From: Algoriphagus aquimarinus
GTDB lineage: Bacteria > Bacteroidota > Bacteroidia > Cytophagales > Cyclobacteriaceae
Direction: 5' to 3'
DNA length: 64,000 nt
Assembly (NCBI RefSeq): GCF_900112005.1
Contig: NZ_FOKK01000001.1
Location: forward strand, 1 to 64,000
Shown here: positions 7,333-16,088 of the stretch, one piece after another
Layout: every line of letters starts with the position of its first letter
Position numbering within the stretch: the first letter of the stretch is position 1
Notes under the pieces: generated by a model
Seen by the model: only the letters and a program-made list of their open reading frames with translations
The model's database searches: none
Told to the model about the DNA's origin: nothing
Position numbers and translations under genes: made by a program

Positions 7333-8043
7333 TTAAAAGCTTTGAAGTACGAAAACAGTAGGGATTTTATGTAGATCGAGAGGGAATTGTTTCCATTCTT
7401 GAGCTGTTTTGGTCAGGATCATTTCGTCCGAACCTGTAATGTTTTTTGCGATGCAAAGCTTGGTCTGAGGAGAAAGAGTCTTTAATAAGTCTTCCAGCAA
7501 TTGGTTATTTCGAAACGGTGTTTCCATAAAGATCTGTGCTCTTTTTTCTCGAAGAGACTCAGCTTCCAGCTTCTTGATTGCTGCCGTTTTATCCTTTTTG
7601 TCTATGGGCAAATAGCCATGAAAAGCGAATGACTGGCCTGAAAATCCAGACCCCATCAATGCCATAAACATGGAGCTAGGTCCCGAAAGCGGCACGACCT
7701 GTATGCCTTTTCTATGTGCATGCTCTACTGCCAAAGCACCTGGATCGGCGATGCCAGGACATCCAGCTTCGGAGATTATCCCTATATCTGCACCATTCAT
7801 AAGCGGCTGCATCAGTCGATTGATAAACTCTGGAGAAGTCCCCTTGTCCAAAATCTCCATGTGAACTTGCTCTAAGTTTACGCCGAGTTTCAAGCTAGAG
7901 ATGTATCGCCGTGCTGTACGCATGTTTTCCACTAGGTAGACTTTTGTATTTGCAATCACCTCTTTCACTTGGGGTGAAATAACTGCGTCTTGCGTGTTGT
8001 CCGCCAGTACATTCGGAATGAGGAAGAGTTTTCCTTTGGGCAT
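7333..8043 (-). CDS. RsmI-like SAM-dependent methyltransferase (tetrapyrrole methylase fold)
   Basis: 236-residue tetrapyrrole-methylase-fold protein close to RsmI, the 16S rRNA C1402 2'-O-methyltransferase. Visible motifs are GKLFLIPNVL at the start, VENMRTARRYIS near 38, ISEAGCPGIADPGA near 87-100, VPLSGPSSMFMALMGSGF near 112-129 and ETPFRNN near 174. It is shorter than RsmI (about 280) and lacks the C-terminal HTH region, matching a Bacteroidota paralogue whose target is not established. It is 3 bases upstream of the dipeptidase gene. Confidence 0.75.
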   Translation of the reverse strand: MPKGKLFLIPNVLADNTQDAVISPQVKEVIANTKVYLVENMRTARRYISSLKLGVNLEQVHMEILDKGTSPEFINRLMQPLMNGADIGIISEAGCPGIADPGALAVEHAHRKGIQVVPLSGPSSMFMALMGSGFSGQSFAFHGYLPIDKKDKTAAIKKLEAESLREKRAQIFMETPFRNNQLLEDLLKTLSPQTKLCIAKNITGSDEMILTKTAQEWKQFPLDLHKIPTVFVLQSF

Positions 8044-8144
8044 TTTGAGGTTGGTTGTTTAAAAAAGAACGGAAAGTTAGGTGAAATGGGGTTTTTGGGA
8101 TTGGAAACTTTTCTTAATTATGCTGGAAGTGGTGGAGAGCAAGT

Positions 8145-8903
8145 CTACTTCAAAAACCGTCTGATTTCCTCCACGACCGCATCGGGTTGTTCAGCGTGAA
8201 GCCAATGACCTGCATCTGCGATGAATTCCACTTCATTGTTTGGGAAAAACTTGTCGATGTCATCTAAGTCAGATTGCTGCACATAACTGGAATTTGATCC
8301 CGCCAAGAAAAGAGTGGGTCCAGTGAAACTTTTGCCATCTGGCAGAGCAGTTCCTACTTCGTTGATATTCTCAGTAATGACAGGGAGATTGATTTTCCAC
8401 ACAAATCCATCTGAATCTCTTCCCAGACTTTTTAGCAAAAACTGACGCACTCCGATTTCAGGGATGTACTTTGCTAGCTCGTCATCTGCATCCTTTCTGG
8501 ATTGGATTTCTGTAAGATCCAGCGAATTCAATCCCTCCAAAATACTTTGATGATGCACTGCATAATAGCGTGGTGCTATGTCAGCTACGATCAATTTTTC
8601 TACTTTCTCGGGATATTTCAAGGCAAAATTCATTGCTGTTTTCCCACCCATAGAATGTCCCATTAGGAAAGCTTTTTTCAGACCTTCATGGTCCATCAGC
8701 TCTTTCAAGTCTTCCACCATCACATCGTAGTTCCACTCATCAGATTGGGGAGAATCCCCGTGATTTCGCTGATCTACTAAATAAAGCGTAAAGTTATCCT
8801 TAAGCTCTTTGGAAATACTAAACCAATTATCCGCCGAACCAAAAAGGCCGTGAAGTATAATTAATGGCTTTCCAGAGCCTAGTTTTTTAAAATTTAACTG
8901 CAT
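8145..8903 (-). CDS. Alpha/beta hydrolase (YbfF-like esterase)
   Basis: 252-residue single-domain alpha/beta hydrolase. The oxyanion-hole segment is ILHGLFGSADNW (residues 16-27), the nucleophile elbow is GHSMGG near 92, and the catalytic His is in DAGHWLHAEQP near the C-terminus. The motif DQRNHGDSP near 44 is typical of YbfF/esterase relatives and of non-haem haloperoxidase-like enzymes. No signal peptide, so cytoplasmic. The natural ester substrate is unknown. The gap to the methyltransferase gene is about 100 bases, so co-transcription is uncertain. Confidence 0.85.
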   Translation of the reverse strand: MQLNFKKLGSGKPLIILHGLFGSADNWFSISKELKDNFTLYLVDQRNHGDSPQSDEWNYDVMVEDLKELMDHEGLKKAFLMGHSMGGKTAMNFALKYPEKVEKLIVADIAPRYYAVHHQSILEGLNSLDLTEIQSRKDADDELAKYIPEIGVRQFLLKSLGRDSDGFVWKINLPVITENINEVGTALPDGKSFTGPTLFLAGSNSSYVQQSDLDDIDKFFPNNEVEFIADAGHWLHAEQPDAVVEEIRRFLK

Positions 8904-9023
8904 TTTGGATTTACGATTTTTGATTTACGAGATCCTTTGAACCTCACACCTCTATTTTTCTATTCAAGCCTCTTTTATATGTGACATAACATCTGGCATC
9001 GGGCAACAAACACCAGACAATAT

Positions 9024-9737
9024 TTACTCTAGTTTCCTTCTGTACATCTGAATTGTGTTTTCCAAGCCATAATAAAGCGCATCACAAACCAATGCATGGC
9101 CAATAGAAACTTCATCTAGGTAAGGAATGCTTTGTTTCAAAAAGGCTAAGTTTTGCAAGTCAAGATCGTGTCCGGCATTTAGTCCCATTCCCAATTCCCG
9201 CGCCAATTCCGCTACTTCTATGTAAGGTTTCACGGCTGCATCACGGTCTTTGTGATAATTGGCAGCGTAAGGCTCGGTGTAAAGCTCTACGCGATCTGTG
9301 CCCGTGAGTTTAGCAGGTTCGAAGTATTTAGTCTCCGGATTGATAAAAATCGAAACACGTACGCCAGACTCATGAAGTTCGGCGACGATGTCTTTTAACA
9401 TGCTCTGATTGGCAATCGTATCCCAGCCATTATTTGAAGTAATCGCCGTCGGTGGATCGGGAACAAGCGTAGCTTGAGCAGGCTTAATCATACGAACCAT
9501 CTCCATAAAACGCTTATCAGGATAACCTTCTATATTGAATTCAGTGGTTACTACTTTCGCCAGATCGATTACATCCTGATAGCGAATGTGGCGCTCATCC
9601 GGTCTTGGGTGTACGGTAATTCCCTGTGAACCAAAGCGCTCTGCGTCGAGTGCAACTTTCACTACATTTGGATTATCAGCTCCGCGTGCATTGCGAAGGG
9701 TGGCGATCTTGTTAATATTTACGCTTAGCTTGGTCAT
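9024..9737 (-). CDS. pdxJ: Pyridoxine 5'-phosphate synthase
   Basis: PdxJ joins 1-deoxy-D-xylulose 5-phosphate and 3-amino-2-oxopropyl phosphate to form pyridoxine 5'-phosphate in de novo vitamin B6 synthesis. Family marks are [16 protein letters not shown] at the N-terminus, [53 protein letters not shown] and VSIGHALV. The start is set at the ATG at 9737 because the first conserved strand (KLSVNINK) begins there; an in-frame start 17 codons upstream would overlap a minus-strand TAAGTTTG box at 9793-9786. It is divergent from the yqeY-like gene. Confidence 0.95.
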   Translation of the reverse strand: MTKLSVNINKIATLRNARGADNPNVVKVALDAERFGSQGITVHPRPDERHIRYQDVIDLAKVVTTEFNIEGYPDKRFMEMVRMIKPAQATLVPDPPTAITSNNGWDTIANQSMLKDIVAELHESGVRVSIFINPETKYFEPAKLTGTDRVELYTEPYAANYHKDRDAAVKPYIEVAELARELGMGLNAGHDLDLQNLAFLKQSIPYLDEVSIGHALVCDALYYGLENTIQMYRRKLE

Positions 9738-9799
9738 ATCCGAGTCGAAAAAGGTATTTTTGTCAGTATTATTAGAAGTGTAACGCAAACTTAGGACTA

Positions 9800-10252
9800 A
9801 TGAGTTTAAAGCAGAAAATAGAAAGTGAAATTAAATCAGCAATGATTGCTAGAGACAAAATCCGATTGGGAGCTTTGCGATCTATCAAGTCGCTGATACT
9901 TTTGGAAGAAACTAAAAGTGGAGCAAAAGCTGACATCACTGAAGAGGACGAGTTGAAACTTTTGACCAAAGCAGCTAAGCAGCGCAAGGATTCGGCAGAT
10001 ATCTATGAGCAGCAAGCACGTTTTGATTTATATGAGGTGGAAATGGCTGAGTTGAAAGTGCTTCAGGAATTCCTTCCAGTGGCGATGACAGACGAGGAAA
10101 TTTCTGCTGCTATCAAGGAAATTATAGCTCAGACAGGTGCTACAAGTCCAAAAGACATGGGCAAAGTAATGGGTGTCGCTAGCAAGCAATTAGCTGGAAA
10201 AGCTGATGGTAAAGTGATCTCTGAGAAAGTGAAAGCTATACTGAACAGCTAG
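9800..10252 (+). CDS. GatB/YqeY domain protein
   Basis: 150-residue stand-alone YqeY domain protein, related to the C-terminal tRNA-binding domain of GatB. It begins [31 protein letters not shown] in the family pattern (quoted here in parts: [21 protein letters not shown]), with [18 protein letters not shown] in the middle and [17 protein letters not shown] near the C-terminus. The exact function is not established; a role in tRNA-dependent amidation is only suggested by homology. The cvpA-like gene follows after 1 base, then the amidotransferase gene, forming a three-gene unit. Confidence 0.85.
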   Translation: MSLKQKIESEIKSAMIARDKIRLGALRSIKSLILLEETKSGAKADITEEDELKLLTKAAKQRKDSADIYEQQARFDLYEVEMAELKVLQEFLPVAMTDEEISAAIKEIIAQTGATSPKDMGKVMGVASKQLAGKADGKVISEKVKAILNS

Positions 10253-10253
10253 G

Positions 10254-10799
10254 TTGAGCGCAATAGATATAATCATAGTCGTCATTCTTGGTCTAGGAAC
10301 CTATGAAGGATACCGTAAAGGTTTCCTTCTTGGTGTTCTGGGCCTTTTTGGTTTTGTGATCGCGGTGATCTTGGGACTATATTTTATGGCGCCTATGAAT
10401 GACTGGCTCGCCGAAAATGTCACAGAATTCAATCTCGGGTTTCCCATTTTTGGCTTTATAGTCGTCTTTGTACTTACGCTGTTGTTCATCAAAATTGCTG
10501 GCTGGATATTGAAACAGGTCATGGATATGGTTCTACTTGGACCGTTAGACGCGATTGTCGGAGCACTTTTTGGAGCGGTGAAAGCAGCTTTTTTTATCAG
10601 TTTATTCTTTTGGCAGGCCAGTCTTTTCAAATTGGAGATGCCAAAGAAATGGACTAAGGATTCAGAAATGCTATACTTCATTGAGCCAATAGCACCAGCA
10701 ATTGTCGCTGCCATTGAACCGTTTTTCCCAAGTATTGAAGAAAGCTTAAAGAAGTTGGAAGAGGTAGTGGAGAAAATCAAAGATGCTACTACTGATTGA
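10254..10799 (+). CDS. CvpA family membrane protein
   Basis: 181-residue CvpA-family inner membrane protein with four hydrophobic segments (about residues 4-20, 25-45, 62-85 and 98-120) and a charged C-terminal tail. The N-terminal pattern IDIIIVVILGLGTYEGYRKGF is typical of the family (associated with colicin V production and stress or bile tolerance in other bacteria); the exact role is unknown. The start is TTG at 10254, 1 base after the previous stop; the first in-frame ATG would remove two membrane segments, so TTG is chosen. It overlaps the next gene by 17 bases. Confidence 0.85.
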   Translation: MSAIDIIIVVILGLGTYEGYRKGFLLGVLGLFGFVIAVILGLYFMAPMNDWLAENVTEFNLGFPIFGFIVVFVLTLLFIKIAGWILKQVMDMVLLGPLDAIVGALFGAVKAAFFISLFFWQASLFKLEMPKKWTKDSEMLYFIEPIAPAIVAAIEPFFPSIEESLKKLEEVVEKIKDATTD

Positions 10800-11358
10800 T
10801 AATTTTGATTCCTTCAGCCATATGTTGGCTGATTTGCTGAGACAGACGGGGGAGCAATTACTTGTGCTTCGCAATGATGTCTCGCTGGAGGAAATCAAAA
10901 GGTTGGAATTTAATGGCCTGGTCATATCTCCTGGACCAGGCATTCCTCAAAATGCTGGAAATCTCAATAAAATCTTCGCAGCGTATTACGATAAAGTCCC
11001 TGTGCTGGGAGTCTGCCTGGGACATCAGGCTATAGGCGAATTTTTTGGAGCAAGCCTGAAAAAGAATGCGGTTCCTACTCATGGGAAAGTGCATCAAGTC
11101 AGAAAGACTAATGCTCATCTATACACTATGGAACTACCTGAATCCTTCAAAGTAACCCGTTATCATTCTTTACAATTAGCCAATTTACCAGAGGAACTCG
11201 AAGTGCTTTTAGAGACTACGTCTGGAGAAGTAATGGGGATGGCACATAAAAGTTTACCGATTCTTGGGATTCAATATCACCCGGAAGCGCACTTGACTGA
11301 ATATGGCTTGGCACTGGTGAAAAGCTGGGTTCAAGCTCTGAAAGCAGCTAGTTTGTAG
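10783..11358 (+). CDS. pabA: Glutamine amidotransferase of anthranilate / aminodeoxychorismate synthase
   Basis: 191-residue class I glutamine amidotransferase, TrpG/PabA type. It releases ammonia from glutamine for anthranilate (tryptophan) or 4-amino-4-deoxychorismate (folate) synthesis. Motifs are LLIDNFDSFSHML at the start, SPGPGIP, the nucleophile elbow GVCLGHQAIGEFFG (Cys near 78) and the His-Glu pair in IQYHPEAHLTEYG. No trp genes are nearby and the gene overlaps cvpA, which favours PabA or a dual-use subunit. The symbol is therefore tentative. Confidence 0.85.
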   Translation: MLLLIDNFDSFSHMLADLLRQTGEQLLVLRNDVSLEEIKRLEFNGLVISPGPGIPQNAGNLNKIFAAYYDKVPVLGVCLGHQAIGEFFGASLKKNAVPTHGKVHQVRKTNAHLYTMELPESFKVTRYHSLQLANLPEELEVLLETTSGEVMGMAHKSLPILGIQYHPEAHLTEYGLALVKSWVQALKAASL

Positions 11359-11364
11359 ATCTAC

Positions 11365-12555
11365 TTATTTTTTGACAAGCCTACTTCTATAAAGCGTAAA
11401 ATCTTCCTGCTCTTCCTCTCCCACGTATTTTTTCATCCACCAAATATCCTCTCCGATTACAGAGAAATTATACGGGTTCATTTCTGGCAATGCTAAGGGA
11501 ATGATATCGCCGTCCTGTGTGAGTACTACTGTTCGCATTTTTGCTTCTTTGGATAGCTCCGCTCTTAACTCTTTTGATGCTTCTTTTGCAATTACTCGCG
11601 CTATATCATCTTTATTAGCCGGAGTAGGTTTGTAGCTGATCAACAAGTCATCCCCATATTTTTCAAGATTGAGTATTTGCGAAGGGTATGGAATGATCTT
11701 ATAATCAAAAATTTGTGCGAAGCTCACCGCTCCCTTTTCGAATCCTTCGCCCGCTGCAAATCCCTCTAAGTTAAGCGCTGTCTTTTCCTTCAAGACAGGA
11801 GATTCTCCAGACCAATCATACGTATATAAAATTGGCTCATTTTGAAACATAAGATACAGCAACTGAGATTTTTCATCGTAGGAGAATACAGGTCTAAAAT
11901 CAGCGAAGAAAAACACATTTCCATTTAAGAATTGAGAGCCCTCTGGGAATGGTAAAAAGGTTTTGGTTTCCTCTGTTTCCAGATCTGATAGAATCAAATT
12001 TCTCCTTGTTTGGAGGAATTCAGGGTCATAGTCGCCAGGTGCCTCTTCGATTATGTCCAGTGAATAAAGCAGGTATTCCTTTCCGCCTTTTTCTATGACT
12101 TGATAAGTTTTGAAATGCGAAAAAGGTCCTCCTAAACTCCATTGGTTCTGATAAATCCCAAAATTCTGGACTATTTCACCGTCTTTCTTGAAAACTTTCA
12201 GACCATTCATAATATCCAAAATCACCAGATTCCCTGCCTTATCTTGTGCGAAGTTTCCACCAGTCATAGAGAAAGCTCCCGGCACATCACCTGTCTTGTC
12301 CCATTTACCTGTTGGATTTCCATCCCTGTCGAATAGGTAAACATCAGAAGAAGCTCCATCTCTGAAAATAATACCATCCTCATCAGCCGTTTGAAAAAGA
12401 AAAACCCGTGTAAGTATATCATGCACCGTCACTGAATCTAAAACCTCCAGTTCATAGCTGGGCAATTCATTTGAACTGTTTTCAGATTGATTATCCTTTG
12501 TCTGACAAGAAAAAATCAGACATACTACTGAAGTAAAAAGCCATTGAATCTTCAT
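11365..12555 (-). CDS. Six-bladed beta-propeller lipoprotein
   Basis: 396-residue lipoprotein. The signal peptide ends in a lipobox (VCLIFSC, Cys 17), so the mature protein should be lipid-anchored in the envelope. The rest resembles Bacteroidota six-bladed beta-propeller proteins, with blade-like stretches such as GIIFRDGASSDVYLFDRDG, GNFAQDKAGNLVILD and GEDIWWMKKYVGEE. Such proteins have no proven function. It is convergent with the amidotransferase gene (6 bases) and stands alone, without a small peptide gene upstream, unlike its larger relative at 14239. Confidence 0.7.
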   Translation of the reverse strand: MKIQWLFTSVVCLIFSCQTKDNQSENSSNELPSYELEVLDSVTVHDILTRVFLFQTADEDGIIFRDGASSDVYLFDRDGNPTGKWDKTGDVPGAFSMTGGNFAQDKAGNLVILDIMNGLKVFKKDGEIVQNFGIYQNQWSLGGPFSHFKTYQVIEKGGKEYLLYSLDIIEEAPGDYDPEFLQTRRNLILSDLETEETKTFLPFPEGSQFLNGNVFFFADFRPVFSYDEKSQLLYLMFQNEPILYTYDWSGESPVLKEKTALNLEGFAAGEGFEKGAVSFAQIFDYKIIPYPSQILNLEKYGDDLLISYKPTPANKDDIARVIAKEASKELRAELSKEAKMRTVVLTQDGDIIPLALPEMNPYNFSVIGEDIWWMKKYVGEEEQEDFTLYRSRLVKK

Positions 12556-12677
12556 AGAGGTAGTTTTAAGAATACTATTATAAGAAATTTAAGTTAGTTG
12601 AAGGTGCTGCGTTCTCATTTTTAAACACTTTTATTGTAGCTACTGAAAAATCAATTATTCAACTCCTGCGAAATTCT

Positions 12678-12685
12678 TACCTTTG
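12678..12685 (+). promoter_or_regulatory. Candidate -7 box upstream of the pseudouridine synthase gene
   Basis: TACCTTTG fits the Bacteroidota -7 consensus TAnnTTTG. It lies about 100 bases before the ATG at 12787; no clear TTTG -33 element is at the expected distance, only TTATTC. The leader is unusually long for the genes in this window. Confidence 0.4.
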
Positions 12686-12786
12686 TAGCTGATTATGAAA
12701 TCGAGCAATATTCTGAAAGTGACAAAGAGAAATGATTAAGTGCGCTGCGAGATTCCATCTGACGATTGAAAAACAATTATAAACAG

Positions 12787-13521
12787 ATGAAAAAGAAGCC
12801 ATTCACAGTTGTCTATGAGGACAACCACCTTTTGATAGTAAATAAAGCCGCTGGTCTATTGGTGCAGGGAGATAAGACGGGGGACAAAACCTTGACGGAT
12901 TACCTCAAAGAGTACATAGCAAAGAAATACAACAAACCAGGGGATGTTTTTTTACACCCGATTCACCGGCTGGATCGCCCAGTAAGTGGATTAGTTGCTT
13001 TTGCCCGTACATCGAAGGGGCTGGAGCGCATGATGGAGATTTTCCGAAAGCGAGAGATACATAAAGTTTATTGGGCACTCGTAAAGAGAAAGCCAAGGGA
13101 AGAAAGTGGGAAACTGACCCATTATCTTGTCAAAGACGAACAGAAAAATGTGGTGACTGCACACGATCGTGAAGTACCAGGATCTCAAAAAGCCGAGTTG
13201 AATTACAAGACGCTTGGATTTATGAATGACCACTGGCTATTAGAAGTTCGCCCTATATCTGGTCGTCCGCATCAGATCCGCGTTCAGTTGGCATCTATGG
13301 GTTGCCCGATTCGTGGAGATATTAAGTATGGCTTCGCAAAGCCAAATCCAGATGCGAGCATCAACTTGCATGCATTCAATTTGATTTTTGTACATCCGAT
13401 CAAAAAGGAAAAACTCTACTTACGAGCCGCTGTGCCGGAGGAGGAATTCTGGGAGCAGTTCCTAGAATACGAAAGCATCAAGACGAAAGATCAGCACTTG
13501 GATAATTCGTTCAGTGGATAA
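12787..13521 (+). CDS. RluA-family RNA pseudouridine synthase
   Basis: Pseudouridine synthase of the RluA family, which isomerises uridines in rRNA or tRNA. The catalytic Asp lies in HPIHRLDRPVSGLVAFART, followed by VYWALVKRKP and the RPISGRPHQIRVQLA motif. There is no S4 domain, so it is a short RluA-type. The start is placed at ATG 12787 because conserved sequence (PFTVVYEDNHLLIVNK) starts at once; a TTG seven codons earlier is possible. A strong terminator follows. The exact target uridine cannot be assigned. Confidence 0.9.
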   Translation: MKKKPFTVVYEDNHLLIVNKAAGLLVQGDKTGDKTLTDYLKEYIAKKYNKPGDVFLHPIHRLDRPVSGLVAFARTSKGLERMMEIFRKREIHKVYWALVKRKPREESGKLTHYLVKDEQKNVVTAHDREVPGSQKAELNYKTLGFMNDHWLLEVRPISGRPHQIRVQLASMGCPIRGDIKYGFAKPNPDASINLHAFNLIFVHPIKKEKLYLRAAVPEEEFWEQFLEYESIKTKDQHLDNSFSG

Positions 13522-13528
13522 AGAATTT

Positions 13529-13565
13529 AACCTTTGAGATTTATAAAATCTCAAAGGTTTTTTTA
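13529..13565 (+). terminator. Strong intrinsic terminator after the pseudouridine synthase gene
   Basis: Perfect 14-bp stem AACCTTTGAGATTT / AAATCTCAAAGGTT with a 3-base ATA loop followed by a T run, 7 bases after the stop codon. Confidence 0.95.
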
Positions 13566-13741
13566 TGGGAATTTACAGCAAAGAGCACAATGGTTCGGCA
13601 GGCTCACCAATCAAAGGTTTCGCAAAGAGGCTGAGAGATTAGCCCTTAGCTCTTATTTTTTAGGGATAATGACATATTATGGCTGGCTCTGTTTTTTATG
13701 GTTGGCTAAAAATCAATTTTAGAATTGTTTAACTTTTGCCT

Positions 13742-14242
13742 ATGAAAAACATCTTACTTATTCTCATCGGTATCTTACTTTTTGCGGCATGCTCAAGCAA
13801 GCAAGAACCGAAAACCATCTACATCGTTCGTCATGCAGAAAAGCTGTTGACAGGAAATGATCCAGGGCTTTCTGTCGCAGGAAACGCCCGTGCAGTAAAG
13901 CTTTCCCAGATTTTAGCAGATAAGGACATTAAGCATATCTATAGCACTGATTACAAAAGAACCAAATTAACGGCGACACCTACAGCTAGCGAAGCTGGTA
14001 TTGAGATAGAAACGTATGAGCCGGAAAATCACGATACTCTTATAGATCAACTTAGGAAGCTGGAAGGAAATGCATTAGTAGTTGGACACAGCAATACGGT
14101 GGGTCAAGTCGCCAATTATTTTGTAGGTGATGGTGATAATTACCAAGATCTGGAAGATTCAGAATACAATTTTATCTATGTGGTCACGCTAGATAAGGAG
14201 GGAAATTCATCTGTAATCACAAAAACATATAAGGATTATTAG
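13742..14242 (+). CDS. Histidine phosphatase (phosphoglycerate mutase-like) lipoprotein
   Basis: 166-residue lipoprotein of the histidine phosphatase superfamily. The signal peptide ends in the lipobox LLFAAC (Cys near 17). The catalytic motif is IVRHAEK (phospho-accepting His near 34), with STDYKRTKLTA supplying an Arg and VVGHSNTV the second active-site His. Location at the envelope suggests hydrolysis of a periplasmic phosphoester; the substrate is unknown. ATG 13742 is chosen over an in-frame TTG two codons earlier. A near-consensus -7 box AACTTTTG ends only 3 bases before this ATG. Confidence 0.8.
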   Translation: MKNILLILIGILLFAACSSKQEPKTIYIVRHAEKLLTGNDPGLSVAGNARAVKLSQILADKDIKHIYSTDYKRTKLTATPTASEAGIEIETYEPENHDTLIDQLRKLEGNALVVGHSNTVGQVANYFVGDGDNYQDLEDSEYNFIYVVTLDKEGNSSVITKTYKDY

Positions 14243-15540
14243 GTCGATTCTTTAAACCGGAAAAACATGACTACTGGCTGCTCAAAATCTTCTATACTTC
14301 TTATAAAATCTTCAATTTCAACCGTGTAAATCCCCCTCTTTTTAAATCCTTCGATAAAAGAGTCAACCGTTTCTAAGGTCAATCCATGCAGCTTAATAAC
14401 CGAAACACAATCATTTCCGTGACAATCCAATGGAAATGAGTAAAATGGAAGGCCTTCCTTATCAAAGATGATTTGCTCGCCAAATAGCAATTTATCGGCT
14501 TCTTTATTGTAAAATAAGTTGAACTCGCTTTTCCCTATTCTATTAAATTTTACACCCATCCAATCCTTGGTAACTATGTGTGAACCAAAGCCAAAGAATT
14601 TACCATCGTTTCTTCTCTCAGCTGTGAAGTCTATAGCAGTACCTTCTAAATCACTTTCTGAGAGACCTGCATCATTCAAATTGAATTCAGCTATTTTTTG
14701 AAGCTCACCTTTGGTTCCAGAAAACTTATAAATGGAATTCTCGAATCTTGGGAAATAATAAGTATCTCTATTGTTTTGAAAAAAGTAATCCCTCGATCTA
14801 TAATCAGAAAAATCACTGGCGATTTTATCTGAAGAATAAACTGACTTAGGCATTAACAAAGAATCAGAGATACTTATATCACTTTGATTGATCGATGAAA
14901 TATGATCATTTGATAATCCCTGAGTGTACCATAAATAGATGGAATCATTTAGATGTCGAAACTGAGTTGCTCTTATCGGGACTTTCATTTCATGCTGAAA
15001 TCGGCCATGAAAATCATAAGCTAATAATTTTGACAACCGCCCATCATACAGGAATAGCTGCTCGCCATTGTCATCCAAAGCGATATCATAGACTTCCAAA
15101 AATTCACCTGGACCTTCTCCTTTTGGCTCTAAAAAAACCAGCTCATTCCCAGTTTCTCGGTCATATATGGAAACCGTTTTGGTAATATATGAATCAAGAA
15201 CAAAAATCAGAGTATCATTGATTAACAGCTTATCTATATCCCCGAAAAAATGATTCGGAGCACTATTCAGTTCCAAATAATGAAACGAATCAATCAATTT
15301 ATCCAAAGAAAGCTGACTTTTTTCAATTTCACTTTTACTAAGGTCAAACGCTACATATCCAGAATCCGTAACTGGTAAATTGCTGATGTTTAGTTCAGAA
15401 TCATTAATCCAATTAAACTTGTTGTCGGACTTTTCTGGTCCTCGTTTTTGAGAACATGCCGAAATTATAAGAAGCGATAAAAAAAAGAGGCAGATAGAAT
15501 ATATCCGACCCTTCTTAAACTTTCTAAACGCAGTCTTCAT
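14239..15540 (-). CDS. Six-bladed beta-propeller lipoprotein partnered with a small exported peptide
   Basis: 433-residue lipoprotein: signal segment LFFLSLLIISAC (lipobox Cys near 29), then a propeller-type body (DKLIDSFHYLELNS, FGDIDKLLINDTLIFVLD, VSIYDRETGNEL, GEGPGEFLEVYDIALDD). This is the Bacteroidota six-bladed propeller family often found next to genes for small NVEALA-type exported proteins. The pair is tight here: the peptide gene's stop abuts this start codon (15541/15540). The C-terminus adds about 50 residues (LTLETVDSFIEGFKKRGIYT, VVMFFRF). It overlaps the end of the convergent phosphatase gene by 4 bases. No proven function. Confidence 0.75.
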   Translation of the reverse strand: MKTAFRKFKKGRIYSICLFFLSLLIISACSQKRGPEKSDNKFNWINDSELNISNLPVTDSGYVAFDLSKSEIEKSQLSLDKLIDSFHYLELNSAPNHFFGDIDKLLINDTLIFVLDSYITKTVSIYDRETGNELVFLEPKGEGPGEFLEVYDIALDDNGEQLFLYDGRLSKLLAYDFHGRFQHEMKVPIRATQFRHLNDSIYLWYTQGLSNDHISSINQSDISISDSLLMPKSVYSSDKIASDFSDYRSRDYFFQNNRDTYYFPRFENSIYKFSGTKGELQKIAEFNLNDAGLSESDLEGTAIDFTAERRNDGKFFGFGSHIVTKDWMGVKFNRIGKSEFNLFYNKEADKLLFGEQIIFDKEGLPFYSFPLDCHGNDCVSVIKLHGLTLETVDSFIEGFKKRGIYTVEIEDFIRSIEDFEQPVVMFFRFKEST

Positions 15541-15771
15541 TTAACCGCAATCACTACCCCAACACAGGTTACCACCATCTCTACATACATCCTTTATTCC
15601 ATCCCAAGTTTGTGTATATGTCAATGGACCAGCCGTAACGGTGATTGTAGCCGTACAATTAACTTCATGCTTTTGCCAAAGCCAACCCCCGTTATCTTCT
15701 AAAGCTAGAACATTTCCTGAAAAAGCGACGATCATTAACATCGTCAACACGTAAAACAATGATTTTTTCAT
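15541..15771 (-). CDS. Small exported cysteine-rich peptide (NVEALA-like)
   Basis: 76 residues. A signal sequence KKSLFYVLTMLMIVAFSG is followed by NVLALED, close to the NVEALA motif of small Bacteroidota exported proteins, and by a mature part of about 50 residues with four cysteines (NC, VC, LC and C-terminal DCG), enough for two disulfides. The C-terminus reads GGNLCWGSDCG. The start at 15771 is chosen because it opens the signal peptide; an upstream in-frame start adds 16 unrelated residues. It is transcribed with the propeller lipoprotein. Whether it is a secreted effector, a natural-product precursor or a ligand is unknown. Confidence 0.7.
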   Translation of the reverse strand: MKKSLFYVLTMLMIVAFSGNVLALEDNGGWLWQKHEVNCTATITVTAGPLTYTQTWDGIKDVCRDGGNLCWGSDCG

Positions 15772-15786
15772 TTTTTTTAATTTAGG

Positions 15787-15816
15787 CAAACTATATGATT
15801 TAAAATGTAGTTGCAA
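15787..15816 (-). promoter_or_regulatory. Candidate promoter of the peptide/propeller operon
   Basis: On the minus strand TTG (15816-15814), 18 bases, then TATAGTTTG (15795-15787), close to the Bacteroidota -33/-7 pattern with one extra base in the -7 box. It places the transcript start a few bases upstream of the ATG at 15771. Confidence 0.45.
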
Positions 15817-15819
15817 CAT

Positions 15820-16088
15820 AACTAAATCTATTAATAAAAAAATTAATAGTTATTTTTTTTAAAAAAGTTCTATCCCTAAAAAAATGATGCTCTAACACAC
15901 CTGGATGTTCTATATACTAAGCTTTTTGAGTAAATAAAAAGCTTATTTTAGTATTTTTGGTATAAGTCAAATTGGCATAACTTAAAGATTACAATTCTAC
16001 TCATTTTTTTGAAGATACATTTTTAACTTATAACTACTCTTTAGCTTTCCCGTTTTTTCCCTACCTTAAAACGGTATTTTTATCGTCT
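15820..16088. other. AT-rich divergent intergenic region with a long hairpin
   Basis: Very AT-rich DNA between the minus-strand peptide operon and glpD. At 15914-15954 an inverted repeat is seen: ATACTAA-GCTTTTT pairs with AAAAAGC (15936-15942) and TTAGTAT (15948-15954) with a 5-base bulge, followed by a T run. A weak glpD promoter candidate is TTTA, 19 bases, TACCTTAA (16062-16069). No ORF of note. Confidence 0.45.

Noticed and set aside
12693..12737. Possible 14-codon leader peptide before the pseudouridine synthase gene
   Set aside because: No run of regulatory codons, no attenuator hairpin before the gene; chance short frame.
13534..13722. 62-codon frame after the pseudouridine synthase gene
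   Set aside because: It begins inside the perfect terminator hairpin, contains repeat-like filler and shows no protein-like pattern.
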